NCBI GenBank assembly: GCA_963830485.1
Contig: CAWHNE010000035.1
Location: forward strand, 186,001-250,000
Reading direction: 5' to 3'
DNA length: 64,000 nt
Source: CAIWHR01 sp963830485
GTDB taxonomy: Bacteria > Pseudomonadota > Gammaproteobacteria > Burkholderiales > Casimicrobiaceae
Positions 16,092 through 24,671 of the stretch are shown here, one piece after another. The stretch's first letter is position 1. Each line of letters begins with the position of its first letter. The translations under genes were made by a program, and so were the position numbers. The notes beneath the pieces are model-generated. The model was not told the origin of the DNA, did not search any database, and saw only the letters and a program-made list of their open reading frames with translations.

Positions 16092-18341
16092 CTACCGCTG
16101 CTTCACGCAGTCCATGAAGTAGCGGCTGCGGGCTCCGTCGCGCTCCTCGACCAGCCCGTGGATGTCGGTGTCGAAGCCGGGAAACTGCGCGTTGAACGTC
16201 CGCGCGAACTTGAGGTACTCGACGATGGTGCGGTTGAAGCGCTCGCCCGGGATCAGGAGCGGGATCCCCGGCGGATAGGGCGTGAGCAGTACGCTCGTGA
16301 CGCGGCCCTCGAGATTGTCGATCTCGACGCGCTCGATGTCACGATGCGCGAGGAACGCGAACGCGTCGGACGGTTTCATCGCCGGCTGCATGTCGGACAG
16401 GTACATCTCGGTCGTCACTCGCGCGACGTCGTTCGCCTTGTACATGTCGTGGATTTGCTGGCACAGGTCGCGCAAACCCACGCGCTCGTACTGCGGGTGT
16501 TTCGCGACAAACTCCGGCAGGATCCGCCACAGCGGCTGATTCTTGTCGTAGTCGTCCTTGAACTGTTGCAGCGCGGTCACGAGCGTGTTCCACCGGCCCT
16601 TGGTGATGCCGATCGTGAACATGATGAAGAACGAGTAGAGCCCGGTCTTCTCGACGATGACGCCGTGTTCGGCGAGGAAGCGGGTCACGATCGACGCCGG
16701 TATGCCGGTCTTGGCGAACTTGCCCGACACGTCGAGTCCTGGCGTGATCACGGTCGCCTTGATCGGGTCGAGGATGTTGAAGCCGGGGGCGAGGTTGCCG
16801 AAGCCGTGCCACTTCTCGTTCGCGCGCAAGAGCCAGTCGTCGCGCTTGCCCATCCCCTCCGGCGCGAGCCGTTCCGGTCCCCAGACCTTGAACCACCAGT
16901 CCTTGCCCCACTCGTCGTCGACCTTGCGCATCGCACGGCGGAAGTCGAGCGCCTCGACGATCGATTCCTCGACCAGCGCGGTGCCGCCGGGCGGTTCCAT
17001 CATCGCCGCCGACACGTCGCACGACGCGATGATCGCGTACTGTGGCGAGGTCGACGTGTGCATCAGGTACGCCTCGTTGAAGATGTGGCGGTCGAGCTTG
17101 CGCGACTCCGACTCCTGGACGATGATCTGCGAGGCCTGCGAGATGCCGGCGAGCAGCTTGTGCGTCGAGTGCGTCGCGAAGATCAGCGAATCCTTGCTGC
17201 GCGGACGATCCTTGCCGATCGCATGCATGTCCTTGTAGAAATCGTGGAACGCCGCGTGCGGCAGCCACGCCTCGTCGAAGTGCAGCGTCTCGATGCTGCC
17301 ATTCAACGTCTGCTTCAGCATCTCGACGTTGTAGGCGATGCCGTCGTAGGTGCTCTGGGTGAGCGTCAGGATCCGCGGCTTCTTGTTCTTCGCCGCGCGG
17401 GCGAACGGGTTCGCCTCGATGCGCTTCCTGATGTTTTCCGGCCGGAACTCGTCGAGGGGTATCGGACCGATGATGCCCAGGTGATTGCGCGTAGGCGGCA
17501 GGAACACCGGAATCGCGCCGGTCATCGTGATCGCGTGCAGGATCGATACGTGACAGTTGCGGTCGACGACCGCGATGTCGCCCGGAGCGACATTCGCGTG
17601 CCAGACCATCTTGTTCGACGTCGACGTGCCGTTGGTGACGAAATAGCAGTGGTCGGCGTTGAAGATGCGCGCCGTATTGCGCTCGGCAGCGCCGACCGGT
17701 CCCGAGTGGTCGAGCAGCTGGCCCAGCTCGTCGACCGAGTTGCAGACGTCGGCGCGCAGCATGTTCTCGCCGAAGAATTGGTGGAACATCTGCCCGACCG
17801 GGCTCTTCAGGAACGCGACGCCGCCGGAATGGCCCGGGCAGTGCCACGAGTAGGACCCGTCCTGCGCGTAGTCGACGAGCGCGCGGAAGAACGGCGGCGC
17901 GAGCGAATCGAGGTAGCTCTTGACCTCGCGGATGATGTGCCGGGCCACGAACTCCGGCGTGTCCTCGAACATGTGGATGAAGCCGTGCAGCTCGCGCAGC
18001 ACGTCGTTCGGGATGTGGCGCGACGTGCGCGTCTCGCCGTAGAGATAGATCGGGATTTCGGCGTTCTTGAACCGGATCTCGTCGATGAATTTCCGCAGGT
18101 TGAGCACCGCCGGATCGAGCTCGGGTCCCGGCGTGAACTCCTCGTCGTCGATCGACAGGATGAAGGCGGAGGCGCGGCTCTGCTGCTGCGCGAACTGCGA
18201 GAGGTCGCCGTAGCTCGTGACGCCCAGCACTTCCATGCCTTCCTTCTCGATCGCCGACGCGAGCGCGCGGATACCGAGGCCCGAGGCGTTCTCGGAGCGG
18301 AAGTCCTCGTCGATGATGACGATCGGAAAGCGGAACTTCAT
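16092..18341 (-). CDS. Orn/Lys/Arg decarboxylase, group III PLP fold
   Basis: A 749-residue cytoplasmic decarboxylase with the full inducible-type layout: an N-terminal response-regulator-like wing domain (about 1-130), the PLP core with ATHSTHKLLAGISQAS, whose lysine binds PLP, and a C-terminal domain ending in PPGIPLLIPGE, the family motif. SWHCPGHSGGVAFLKSPVG near residue 185 is also typical. The ATG at 18341 gives the conserved MKFRFPIVIIDEDF start. Enzymes of this type make agmatine, cadaverine or putrescine and consume protons. I cannot fix the substrate by eye; Burkholderiales homologues near dcd-apbC are usually called arginine/lysine/ornithine decarboxylases. Confidence 0.88.
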   Translation of the reverse strand: MKFRFPIVIIDEDFRSENASGLGIRALASAIEKEGMEVLGVTSYGDLSQFAQQQSRASAFILSIDDEEFTPGPELDPAVLNLRKFIDEIRFKNAEIPIYLYGETRTSRHIPNDVLRELHGFIHMFEDTPEFVARHIIREVKSYLDSLAPPFFRALVDYAQDGSYSWHCPGHSGGVAFLKSPVGQMFHQFFGENMLRADVCNSVDELGQLLDHSGPVGAAERNTARIFNADHCYFVTNGTSTSNKMVWHANVAPGDIAVVDRNCHVSILHAITMTGAIPVFLPPTRNHLGIIGPIPLDEFRPENIRKRIEANPFARAAKNKKPRILTLTQSTYDGIAYNVEMLKQTLNGSIETLHFDEAWLPHAAFHDFYKDMHAIGKDRPRSKDSLIFATHSTHKLLAGISQASQIIVQESESRKLDRHIFNEAYLMHTSTSPQYAIIASCDVSAAMMEPPGGTALVEESIVEALDFRRAMRKVDDEWGKDWWFKVWGPERLAPEGMGKRDDWLLRANEKWHGFGNLAPGFNILDPIKATVITPGLDVSGKFAKTGIPASIVTRFLAEHGVIVEKTGLYSFFIMFTIGITKGRWNTLVTALQQFKDDYDKNQPLWRILPEFVAKHPQYERVGLRDLCQQIHDMYKANDVARVTTEMYLSDMQPAMKPSDAFAFLAHRDIERVEIDNLEGRVTSVLLTPYPPGIPLLIPGERFNRTIVEYLKFARTFNAQFPGFDTDIHGLVEERDGARSRYFMDCVKQR

Positions 18342-18534
18342 GGAGCCGGGCCCCTCGTGTGGACGCCAGCGCGGGCGTCGGGGCCAGAGTCGGACCCGCG
18401 CCTCCGCCGGGACGTCCCGGGCCGGCGGGTTGGAAAGGCGCGCATTATGGGGCGATTCGCGCCCCAAGGCTATGAAAAGTAGCCGCCCCCGCGCACCGGG
18501 CGTTGCAGCGTTGCGACACCCGCGCGACGCGCGA

Positions 18535-19362
18535 CTAGACGTGGGCGAGCGCGACGACGCCCGCCCAGCCGACGAGGCCGATCCCGAGCGGCGTGCGCAG
18601 GCGTCGTCCCCACGGCAGGTTCTTCTCGGCCGCCATGACTGCCGCCAGCGCGAGCATCCAGCCGACGCTGCCGAGGCCGACGACGAACATGACGAGCATC
18701 AGCGCCCAACAGCAGCCGACGCAGAAGAGGCCGTGGTCGAGCCCGATCCGGAATGCCTCGCGCGCCGGCGCGCGCCCGTGCCAGCGCGCGCCGACGAAGG
18801 TAAACGGCGTGCGGCACGCTTCGAGGCAGCGGTACTTGAGCGCACTCCACTGGAAGAGCCCGGCGCCGGCAAGTACGACGGCGCCGATGACCCAGCCGTG
18901 GGCGACGAACCAACCGGAACCGGCGGCAGCACGCTGCAGTCCGGCATCCGCGAGATGGACGGCGACGCCGAACGCGAACCAGGCAACGCAGAAGCCGAGC
19001 ACGACCAGTACCGCGAGCAGCCCCGCGTCGGGTCGCTCGCCGGTGATCCGCCGAAACATCGCGAGGAGCGGAAACGCGGTCGGCAGCATCATCGCACCGA
19101 TCATCAGCACCCAGGCGGTGGCGTGCAGGACCGCCGGCACCAGGAGGTCGCCCTGCGGGATGGCGCGGCAGAGCGCGGCGAGCGCGCCCGCATCGACCCA
19201 GCCGCCGTGCTCGAGGTAGCGCCCGTACGGGCTCGCGCTCCACAGCGCGAGCGTCGCCCACGACGTGATCACGAGCAGGACGAGCAGCGACCAGAATAGC
19301 GCTCGTCGGCCGGGAAGACCGACGAGCGCGCCGCCCGCCGCCGCGGTGCCCGGCGTGCCCAA
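18535..19362 (-). CDS. DUF2182 predicted metal-binding membrane protein
   Basis: A 275-residue membrane protein with about six hydrophobic segments. It has the DUF2182 features AMMLPTAFPLLAMFRRI near residue 92 and YRCLEACRTPF, then GLDHGLFCVGCCWALMLVMF around residue 210, with clustered Met/Cys/His typical of a metal site. It lies 5 bases downstream of the DUF1326 gene and is probably translated with it. This pair is common in proteobacteria but the biochemical role is unknown. Confidence 0.85.
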   Translation of the reverse strand: MGTPGTAAAGGALVGLPGRRALFWSLLVLLVITSWATLALWSASPYGRYLEHGGWVDAGALAALCRAIPQGDLLVPAVLHATAWVLMIGAMMLPTAFPLLAMFRRITGERPDAGLLAVLVVLGFCVAWFAFGVAVHLADAGLQRAAAGSGWFVAHGWVIGAVVLAGAGLFQWSALKYRCLEACRTPFTFVGARWHGRAPAREAFRIGLDHGLFCVGCCWALMLVMFVVGLGSVGWMLALAAVMAAEKNLPWGRRLRTPLGIGLVGWAGVVALAHV

Positions 19363-19367
19363 CGACG

Positions 19368-19970
19368 TCAGGAGTCGAACCGGAACGTGCTCTGCAGCGC
19401 GTTGTGGCCCGACATGTCGTGGTCGATGCCGAGCTTCGCGTTCTTCGCGCGGTACCGCGGCGACTTGCCGACGAATACGGGCGCGCCTGGCACCGTGGAG
19501 AAGACCGTGTCGGTGAGCGTCGTCGTTCTCCCGCTCGCGCTCTGGTACGGCTCGAGCTCGGCGTAGCCGGCGTCGCCGAGCTTGATCGTCCCGCGGCCGC
19601 CTTCGACGGTGAAGGTGATTGGCACCTTCTCCACCGAGACAACCTCGCCGATCAGCTTCACGAGCTCGGCGACGGGGCCGCCCAGCTTGCCCGTGTAGAC
19701 GCCGAGGATCGCCTCCTCCTGCTGCGGCGTCACCTTGTCGTCGAGATAGACCGCCGCCCTCCAGTTGCCCTGCAGGATGTTACCTGGCACGTGCGCGATT
19801 ACTGCGATCGTCCGGCCGGCCACGTCGACGCCATTGATCGTGCCCTTGTCGAAACGCCAGGCGATGATCGTGTCGCAGGTGCCGTAGTCGGGATCCTCGC
19901 CGATCCAGCACGGGCAGAGCACACGGCAATTGCAGACTTCGAGCAAGCGTCCTTCGAGGTGATACGGCAT
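19368..19970 (-). CDS. DUF1326 domain protein
   Basis: A 200-residue soluble protein whose N-terminus LEGRLLEVCNCRVLCPCWIG is the DUF1326 hallmark, with closely spaced cysteines (CNC, CPCW, then C in YGTCDT). These suggest metal or persulfide binding. It is followed by DUF2182 on the same strand with a 5-base gap, so the two probably work together. No signal peptide is seen. The function is unknown. Confidence 0.85.
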   Translation of the reverse strand: MPYHLEGRLLEVCNCRVLCPCWIGEDPDYGTCDTIIAWRFDKGTINGVDVAGRTIAVIAHVPGNILQGNWRAAVYLDDKVTPQQEEAILGVYTGKLGGPVAELVKLIGEVVSVEKVPITFTVEGGRGTIKLGDAGYAELEPYQSASGRTTTLTDTVFSTVPGAPVFVGKSPRYRAKNAKLGIDHDMSGHNALQSTFRFDS

Positions 19971-20100
19971 GAATGTCCTCCGTGCGATGTTGGCGACGCG
20001 CCGGTCGAGAACCGCCCGGCGTCTCCTCTTCCCCGAATCGCGGATGCTACGCCGACGCGTGCCGCGATGCCATACGCAAGCGTGCGAAATCCACGACCCG

Positions 20101-21324
20101 CTACCGGCGGCCGCCGGCCAGCCGGATCGATCGGGGGTGCGCGCGGAGCCGCGCCATCGCGAGCACGCCGAGCGCGGGCCCGATCGAGAGCGGCACGAAG
20201 GCGTACCGCCAGCCCATCGCGTCGACCCAGTAGGGCATGAGGTGGATCGTGACGAGCGTCAACGTGAAGCCCAGCGCGGTCTGCAGCGTGAGCATCGTGC
20301 CGACGTAGGACGGGTCCGCCAACTCCGCGATCGACGCCGAGAACTGCGCCGAATCGGCGATGATGCTCACCCCCCAGACCACGCATAGGGCGACGAGCGC
20401 CCACGTCGGTCCGCCGAACAGCAGGCCGATCGCCGCCGCGCAGCTGCCACTCACCGCCATTGAGACGATCGTGAGCGTCGTCCGGCCCAGCCGGTCGGCG
20501 AGAAAGCCCGCGCCCACGCAGCCGATGACCCCGGAGCCGACGGTGACGAACGCCGCGACCTTGGCAGCCGTCGCAGCGGTTCCCGACGGCAGCGTCAGCG
20601 CGAAGCTCGCGTCGAGGAACACGCCGATCCACGCCCACATCGCGTAGAGCTCCCACATGTGCCCGAGGTAGCCGAGATTGGCGAGGCGCAGCGGCACGTC
20701 GCGCCACGCATTCAGGACATAGTGGGGATCGAAGCGCGGCGCGGCCGTCCGATTGGGCCCGACGCCGGCGAGGCCGATCAGCACCGCCGCCGCGACCGCG
20801 CTTGCCGACGCCATCACCAGCGGAATGCGCCAGTCGATCCCGCCGATCGCGTTGAACAGGTGCGGCGACGCGGAGCCCAGCGTCAGCGCGCCGACCAGGA
20901 TTCCCACCATCAGGCCCATGTCGCCCTTCGCCCACGTGGCGGCGAGCTTCATGCCGACCGGGTAGACGCCGGCCATGCAGGCCCCGGTGACCACGCGCAA
21001 TGCCGGCGCGACGGCGCCGGCCGGATCGACGACGAGCAGGAGCGCGTTGGCGCCGGCGCCCGCTGCGGCGGAGACCGCGAAGAACCGCCGCGGATCGAGC
21101 CGGTCGGCGAGGCCCAGGAGCGCGCTCGCGACACAGCCGATCACGAACCCCGCCTGCACGCCGCTCGTGAGCGCCGCCTTGGAAAAATTGGAGAGGTGGA
21201 ACTCGGCGGCGAGCGCCGGGATCACCGCCGATGCGGAGAACCAGAGTGCCATCGCGGCCACCTGGCAGAACGCGATGACCGCGATCGACCCCGCTTTCGA
21301 CTGCGCGATAGCATTCCCCACCAC
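20101..21324 (-). CDS. MFS transporter
   Basis: A 407-residue major facilitator protein with about 12 hydrophobic segments. The loop 2-3 motif appears as GLADRLDPRRFFA (about residue 70) and the equivalent in the second half as GFLADRLGRTTL (about residue 275). PVGMKLAATWAKGDMGLMVG near residue 120 resembles the nitrate/cyanate (NarK/CynX) branch. The substrate cannot be read from sequence. It is 130 bases upstream of the DUF1326 gene on the same strand and 30 bases downstream of the glycosyltransferase-like gene. Confidence 0.82.
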   Translation of the reverse strand: MVGNAIAQSKAGSIAVIAFCQVAAMALWFSASAVIPALAAEFHLSNFSKAALTSGVQAGFVIGCVASALLGLADRLDPRRFFAVSAAAGAGANALLLVVDPAGAVAPALRVVTGACMAGVYPVGMKLAATWAKGDMGLMVGILVGALTLGSASPHLFNAIGGIDWRIPLVMASASAVAAAVLIGLAGVGPNRTAAPRFDPHYVLNAWRDVPLRLANLGYLGHMWELYAMWAWIGVFLDASFALTLPSGTAATAAKVAAFVTVGSGVIGCVGAGFLADRLGRTTLTIVSMAVSGSCAAAIGLLFGGPTWALVALCVVWGVSIIADSAQFSASIAELADPSYVGTMLTLQTALGFTLTLVTIHLMPYWVDAMGWRYAFVPLSIGPALGVLAMARLRAHPRSIRLAGGRR

Positions 21325-21354
21325 GGCCCCCCGATGCGTCCTGCGCAGCGCCTC

Positions 21355-22777
21355 TCAGATGCTGCGCAGCGTAGCGTCTTTCTGCGCGTGGCGCTCGCCC
21401 GCGCGGTCGGCGTCCCGGATCAGCGGCGCCTGGTCGCGGACCCATCCCGAGAGGCCAAGCGCAAGCACGACGTACGCCGCCGTGCCGACCGCGACTGCCC
21501 GCCGCACGCGGGCTCCGCGCGCCGCGACAGCGATCACCGCGTAGCCGGCAAGCGGAAACAGCACGAGCAGGAGCACGGCCCCGAACCTCATCTCGACCGC
21601 GGTCCACACGTATGTCGCCCAGTTCGCGGCGATCAGGGCGAGCAGCACGATCCAGGCGTCGCGCCCATGCGGCTCGTTCGTGGCGCGCAGGCGTCGCCCG
21701 AGCAGAACGAGGCCGACGACGCCGAGCGCGACCGCGGCGTGATTGACGATCCCGAGCGGTATGCGATACCACGGCCTGAGGTCGCGGCTGTAGGTGAAGA
21801 GCAGGTCCTGGTCGGTCAGGTTGAACGTGTGCAGCGCGAGGGTCGCGACGCCGCGCAGCGGGTAGTCGGCATACCAGGCAAGCGGCGCCGTCTCGTCGAG
21901 CCTGGTGCCTGGCAAGAGCGGGTTGTCGTAGGGGATGGGGGCTTTCGGCACGGGCGGCAGCGCGGTCGCGTACTTGATGTACTGGACGCCGAGGCTCTGC
22001 TGCAGGCGTCCCAGGTCGGCAGTGACGAACGGGGTTGCCTGGCCGTAGTGAACGACGTTGATGACGAACTGCGGAGCGATGGGAAGCGCGATGCCGACGG
22101 CCGCGAGCGCCGCGAGGTACGCGGTGCGAACCGCCGGCGGCCGCTGTCGCAGCCACAGCAGGCCAAGCCCGAATCCCCACGCCGCGACCAGGAACGCGTT
22201 GGCGGGCCGCACCATCAATGCCCAGCCGGCGACGAGACTGCCCGCGAGCACGGGCCAGGCCGCGAATCCGTTGCGCCAGATCTGCACCCAGCACGCCGCG
22301 ACGACGATGAGCAGCGTGAGCGACAGGCTCTCGGTCAGGCTTTCGGGCGTGTAGATCAGAACGTACCAGTTGACGATGAGGCCGCAGAAGGCGATCCGGG
22401 CCGCCTCAGGGCTCGCCGGCGCGAGCGCGCGCCGGAGAAGCAGCACCGCAGCGCCGTAAGCGAAAAGCTGCAGTGCGAAAAGCAGCGCGACAAAGGAGAG
22501 GCCGGTCGCGGCCGCTGCGCGAACCACCAGACTCAGCAGGAACGGATACGCGTAGGTCCGCATCTCCGAACCTTCAACCCGGCTGAAGAGCCCGCGCGCG
22601 GCGATCTCCCGCGCCATGTTGTAGTACTGGGTCGCGTCCCACGCGGACGGATAGAGCGAGCTCGTGGCCGAAGAACCCGAAGGCGACGATCGCGGCGAAC
22701 GCGACGCACGCCCATTCGAGGGGGGACAGCGGCAGGCGCGCCGCGTAGGGACGGAGGGGCTCCCCGGGAGCCCCCAT
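21355..22777 (-). CDS. polytopic glycosyltransferase-like membrane protein, frameshifted near 22657
   Basis: Two frames together make one protein. The first starts at the ATG at 22777, overlapping the dcd stop as TGATG, and encodes 40 residues ending in a hydrophobic helix, ACVAFAAIVAFGFFGHEL. The second continues LYPSAWDATQYYNMAREIAA and runs 433 residues to 21355 with about ten hydrophobic segments. Dropping the single base at 22657 joins them into 473 residues. The Asp after helix 1 in YPSAWDATQYYNMAREIAARG resembles the catalytic loop of GT-C/PMT-like (ArnT, GT39) transferases. The intact open frame alone begins at the internal ATG 22617 and lacks helix 1 and that loop. The glycosyltransferase family is likely; donor and acceptor are unknown. 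Confidence 0.65.
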
Positions 22778-23340
22778 CAGATCTTGGGCAGCGTGACGCC
22801 CTGCTGCCCCTGGTACTTGCCGCCGCGGTCCTTGTACGACGTCTCGCAGACTTCGTCCGACTCGAAGAAGATTACCTGCGCGACGCCTTCGTTCGCGTAG
22901 ATCTTCGCCGGGAGCGGCGTCGTGTTCGAGAACTCGAGCGTCACGTAGCCTTCCCATTCGGGCTCGAACGGCGTCACGTTGACGATGATGCCGCAGCGGG
23001 CGTACGTGCTCTTGCCGAGGCAGATCGTCAGGACGTTACGCGGGATCCGGAAGTACTCGATCGTCCGCGCGAGCGCGAACGAATTGGGCGGGATGATGCA
23101 GACGTCGCCCTTGAAGTCGACGAACGAGCCGGCATCGAAAGCCTTCGGGTCGACGATCGTCGAGTTGATGTTGGTGAAGATCTTGAATTCGTCGGAGCAG
23201 CGGATATCGTAGCCGTAGCTCGACGTGCCGTACGAGACGATCCGGTGCCCGTTCGCCTCGCGGACCTGGCCGGGCTCGAACGGCTCGATCATTCGGCGCT
23301 CCGCCGCCATGCGGCGGATCCACTTGTCGGCCTTGATCAC
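22777..23340 (-). CDS. dcd: dCTP deaminase
   Basis: A 187-residue Dcd that deaminates dCTP to dUTP. The start is the GTG at 23340 (VIKADKWIRRMAAE) behind GGGAG; upstream in-frame sequence comes from a repeat and is not homologous. Conserved segments: SYGTSSYGYDIRCSDEFKIF, CIIPPNSFALARTIEYFRIP with the nucleotide-binding and catalytic region, and GWEG-like EWEGYVTLEFSNTTPLP. The length matches the family. The stop overlaps the next ATG. It sits between apbC and the decarboxylase, a Burkholderiales-like order. Confidence 0.93.
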   Translation of the reverse strand: MIKADKWIRRMAAERRMIEPFEPGQVREANGHRIVSYGTSSYGYDIRCSDEFKIFTNINSTIVDPKAFDAGSFVDFKGDVCIIPPNSFALARTIEYFRIPRNVLTICLGKSTYARCGIIVNVTPFEPEWEGYVTLEFSNTTPLPAKIYANEGVAQVIFFESDEVCETSYKDRGGKYQGQQGVTLPKI

Positions 23341-23352
23341 GGCGGCTCCCTC

Positions 23353-23450
23353 GGGGTCTGACCCGGGTCTGACCCTGGTCTGGCACCGACGCGGCAGCGG
23401 CAAGTTCCGGGGTCTGACCCGGGTCTGACCCCGGTCTGGCACCGGCGCGG
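23353..23450. repeat. direct repeat of a 42-base GGGTCTGACCC-type unit
   Basis: Two 42-base units, 23353-23394 and 23409-23450, differ at two positions and lie between apbC and dcd. Each holds two GGGTCTGACCC-like palindromes followed by GGTCTGGCACCG. The GGGTCTGACC word is a familiar intergenic repeat in proteobacterial genomes. It covers the gap directly upstream of the dcd ribosome site and downstream of the apbC stop. Confidence 0.75.
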
Positions 23451-23455
23451 CGGCG

Positions 23456-24544
23456 TCACGTGTTCTGTATGACGATGCTGGGAAACTTCGCCGAAAAGTC
23501 CTCGGCCTTCTGCGCGACGAACACCGCCGTCTTCCGCGCGATCTCGCGGTAGATGTGCGCGATCTTGCCGTCGGGATCGGCGACCACGGTCGGGCGGCCC
23601 GCGTCCGTCTGCTCGCGGATCCGGATGTCGAGCGGCAAGCCGCCCAGGAACGGCACCTTGTAGTCCGCGCACATCTTCTCGCCGCCCCCTTCGCCGAAGA
23701 TCGCCTCGGCGTGGCCGCACTTCGAACAGATGTGGATGCTCATGTTCTCGACGATGCCGACGATCGGCACGCCGACCTTCTCGAACATCTTGAGACCCTT
23801 GCGCGCGTCGATGAGCGCGATGTCCTGCGGCGTCGTGACGATCACCGCGCCGGTGACCGGGACCTTCTGCGCGAGCGTGAGCTGGATGTCGCCGGTGCCG
23901 GGCGGCATGTCGACGACGAGGTAGTCGAGGTCGCGCCAGTTGGTGTCCTTGAGGAGTTGCTCGAGTGCCTGGGTGACCATCGGGCCCCGCCACACCATCG
24001 GCGTGTCCGGATCGATCAGGAAGCCGATCGACATCGCTTGCAGCCCGAAGGCCTCGAGCGGTTCCAGCGTCTTGCCGTCCTTCGATTCCGGCCGGCCGGC
24101 GATGCCGAGCATCATCGGCTGCGACGGCCCGTAGATGTCGGCGTCGAGCACGCCGACCTGCGCGCCTTCGGCCGCGAGCGCAAGCGCCAGGTTGACCGCG
24201 GTGGTCGACTTGCCGACACCGCCCTTGCCGCTCGCCACCGCGATGATGTTCTTGACGCCGGGAACGAGCTTCACGCCGCGCTGGACCGAGTGCGACGTGA
24301 TCTTCTGCGACATGCTGACGGCGACCCGGCCCGCGCCGGGCATCGCCGCGACCGCGTCGGCGATCAGCTTGCGCAGGTTCTCGTGCTGCGTTTTCGCCGG
24401 ATAGCCGAGTTGGACGTCGACATCGACGTTCGTCCCGTCGACGTGGATCTTCCTGATCGCCTTGCCGCTCACGAAATCCTTGCCTGTGTTCGGATCGACG
24501 AGCGCCCGCAGGCGGTTCTGGATGTCGGCCTCGGTGATGGCCAT
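23456..24544 (-). CDS. apbC: Mrp/ApbC iron-sulfur cluster carrier P-loop ATPase
   Basis: A 362-residue Mrp/ApbC/Nbp35-family protein that carries [4Fe-4S] clusters to apoproteins. The start is the ATG at 24544. An N-terminal MIP18-like domain (about 1-85) is followed by the deviant Walker A motif ASGKGGVGKSTTAVNLALAL near residue 100, DADIYGPSQPMMLG, and the switch segment VVDMPPGTGD. The cluster-binding pair is CSKCG near residue 275. It is divergent from metG across 127 bases, a common order in this group. Confidence 0.93.
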   Translation of the reverse strand: MAITEADIQNRLRALVDPNTGKDFVSGKAIRKIHVDGTNVDVDVQLGYPAKTQHENLRKLIADAVAAMPGAGRVAVSMSQKITSHSVQRGVKLVPGVKNIIAVASGKGGVGKSTTAVNLALALAAEGAQVGVLDADIYGPSQPMMLGIAGRPESKDGKTLEPLEAFGLQAMSIGFLIDPDTPMVWRGPMVTQALEQLLKDTNWRDLDYLVVDMPPGTGDIQLTLAQKVPVTGAVIVTTPQDIALIDARKGLKMFEKVGVPIVGIVENMSIHICSKCGHAEAIFGEGGGEKMCADYKVPFLGGLPLDIRIREQTDAGRPTVVADPDGKIAHIYREIARKTAVFVAQKAEDFSAKFPSIVIQNT

Positions 24545-24579
24545 CTTTTGCTCTCGGAGAATGAAGGGAAAAGTGTTCA

Positions 24580-24635
24580 ATTCTAGCGAAAATCGCGGTG
24601 CACCGAAATTCGGCCGCCACTCGCTTTGCTAGAAT
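24580..24635. promoter_or_regulatory. divergent apbC/metG promoter region
   Basis: TAGAAT -10-like boxes occur facing both ways: reverse strand at 24585-24580 for apbC and forward strand at 24630-24635 for metG. Each has a TTCGG element about 15-16 bases upstream as a weak -35. Position and symmetry fit a shared divergent promoter; the -35 matches are poor. Confidence 0.4.
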
Positions 24636-24671
24636 CCGCTTTTCCCCCTCTCCTGCGCAAGGTCTTCCCCG

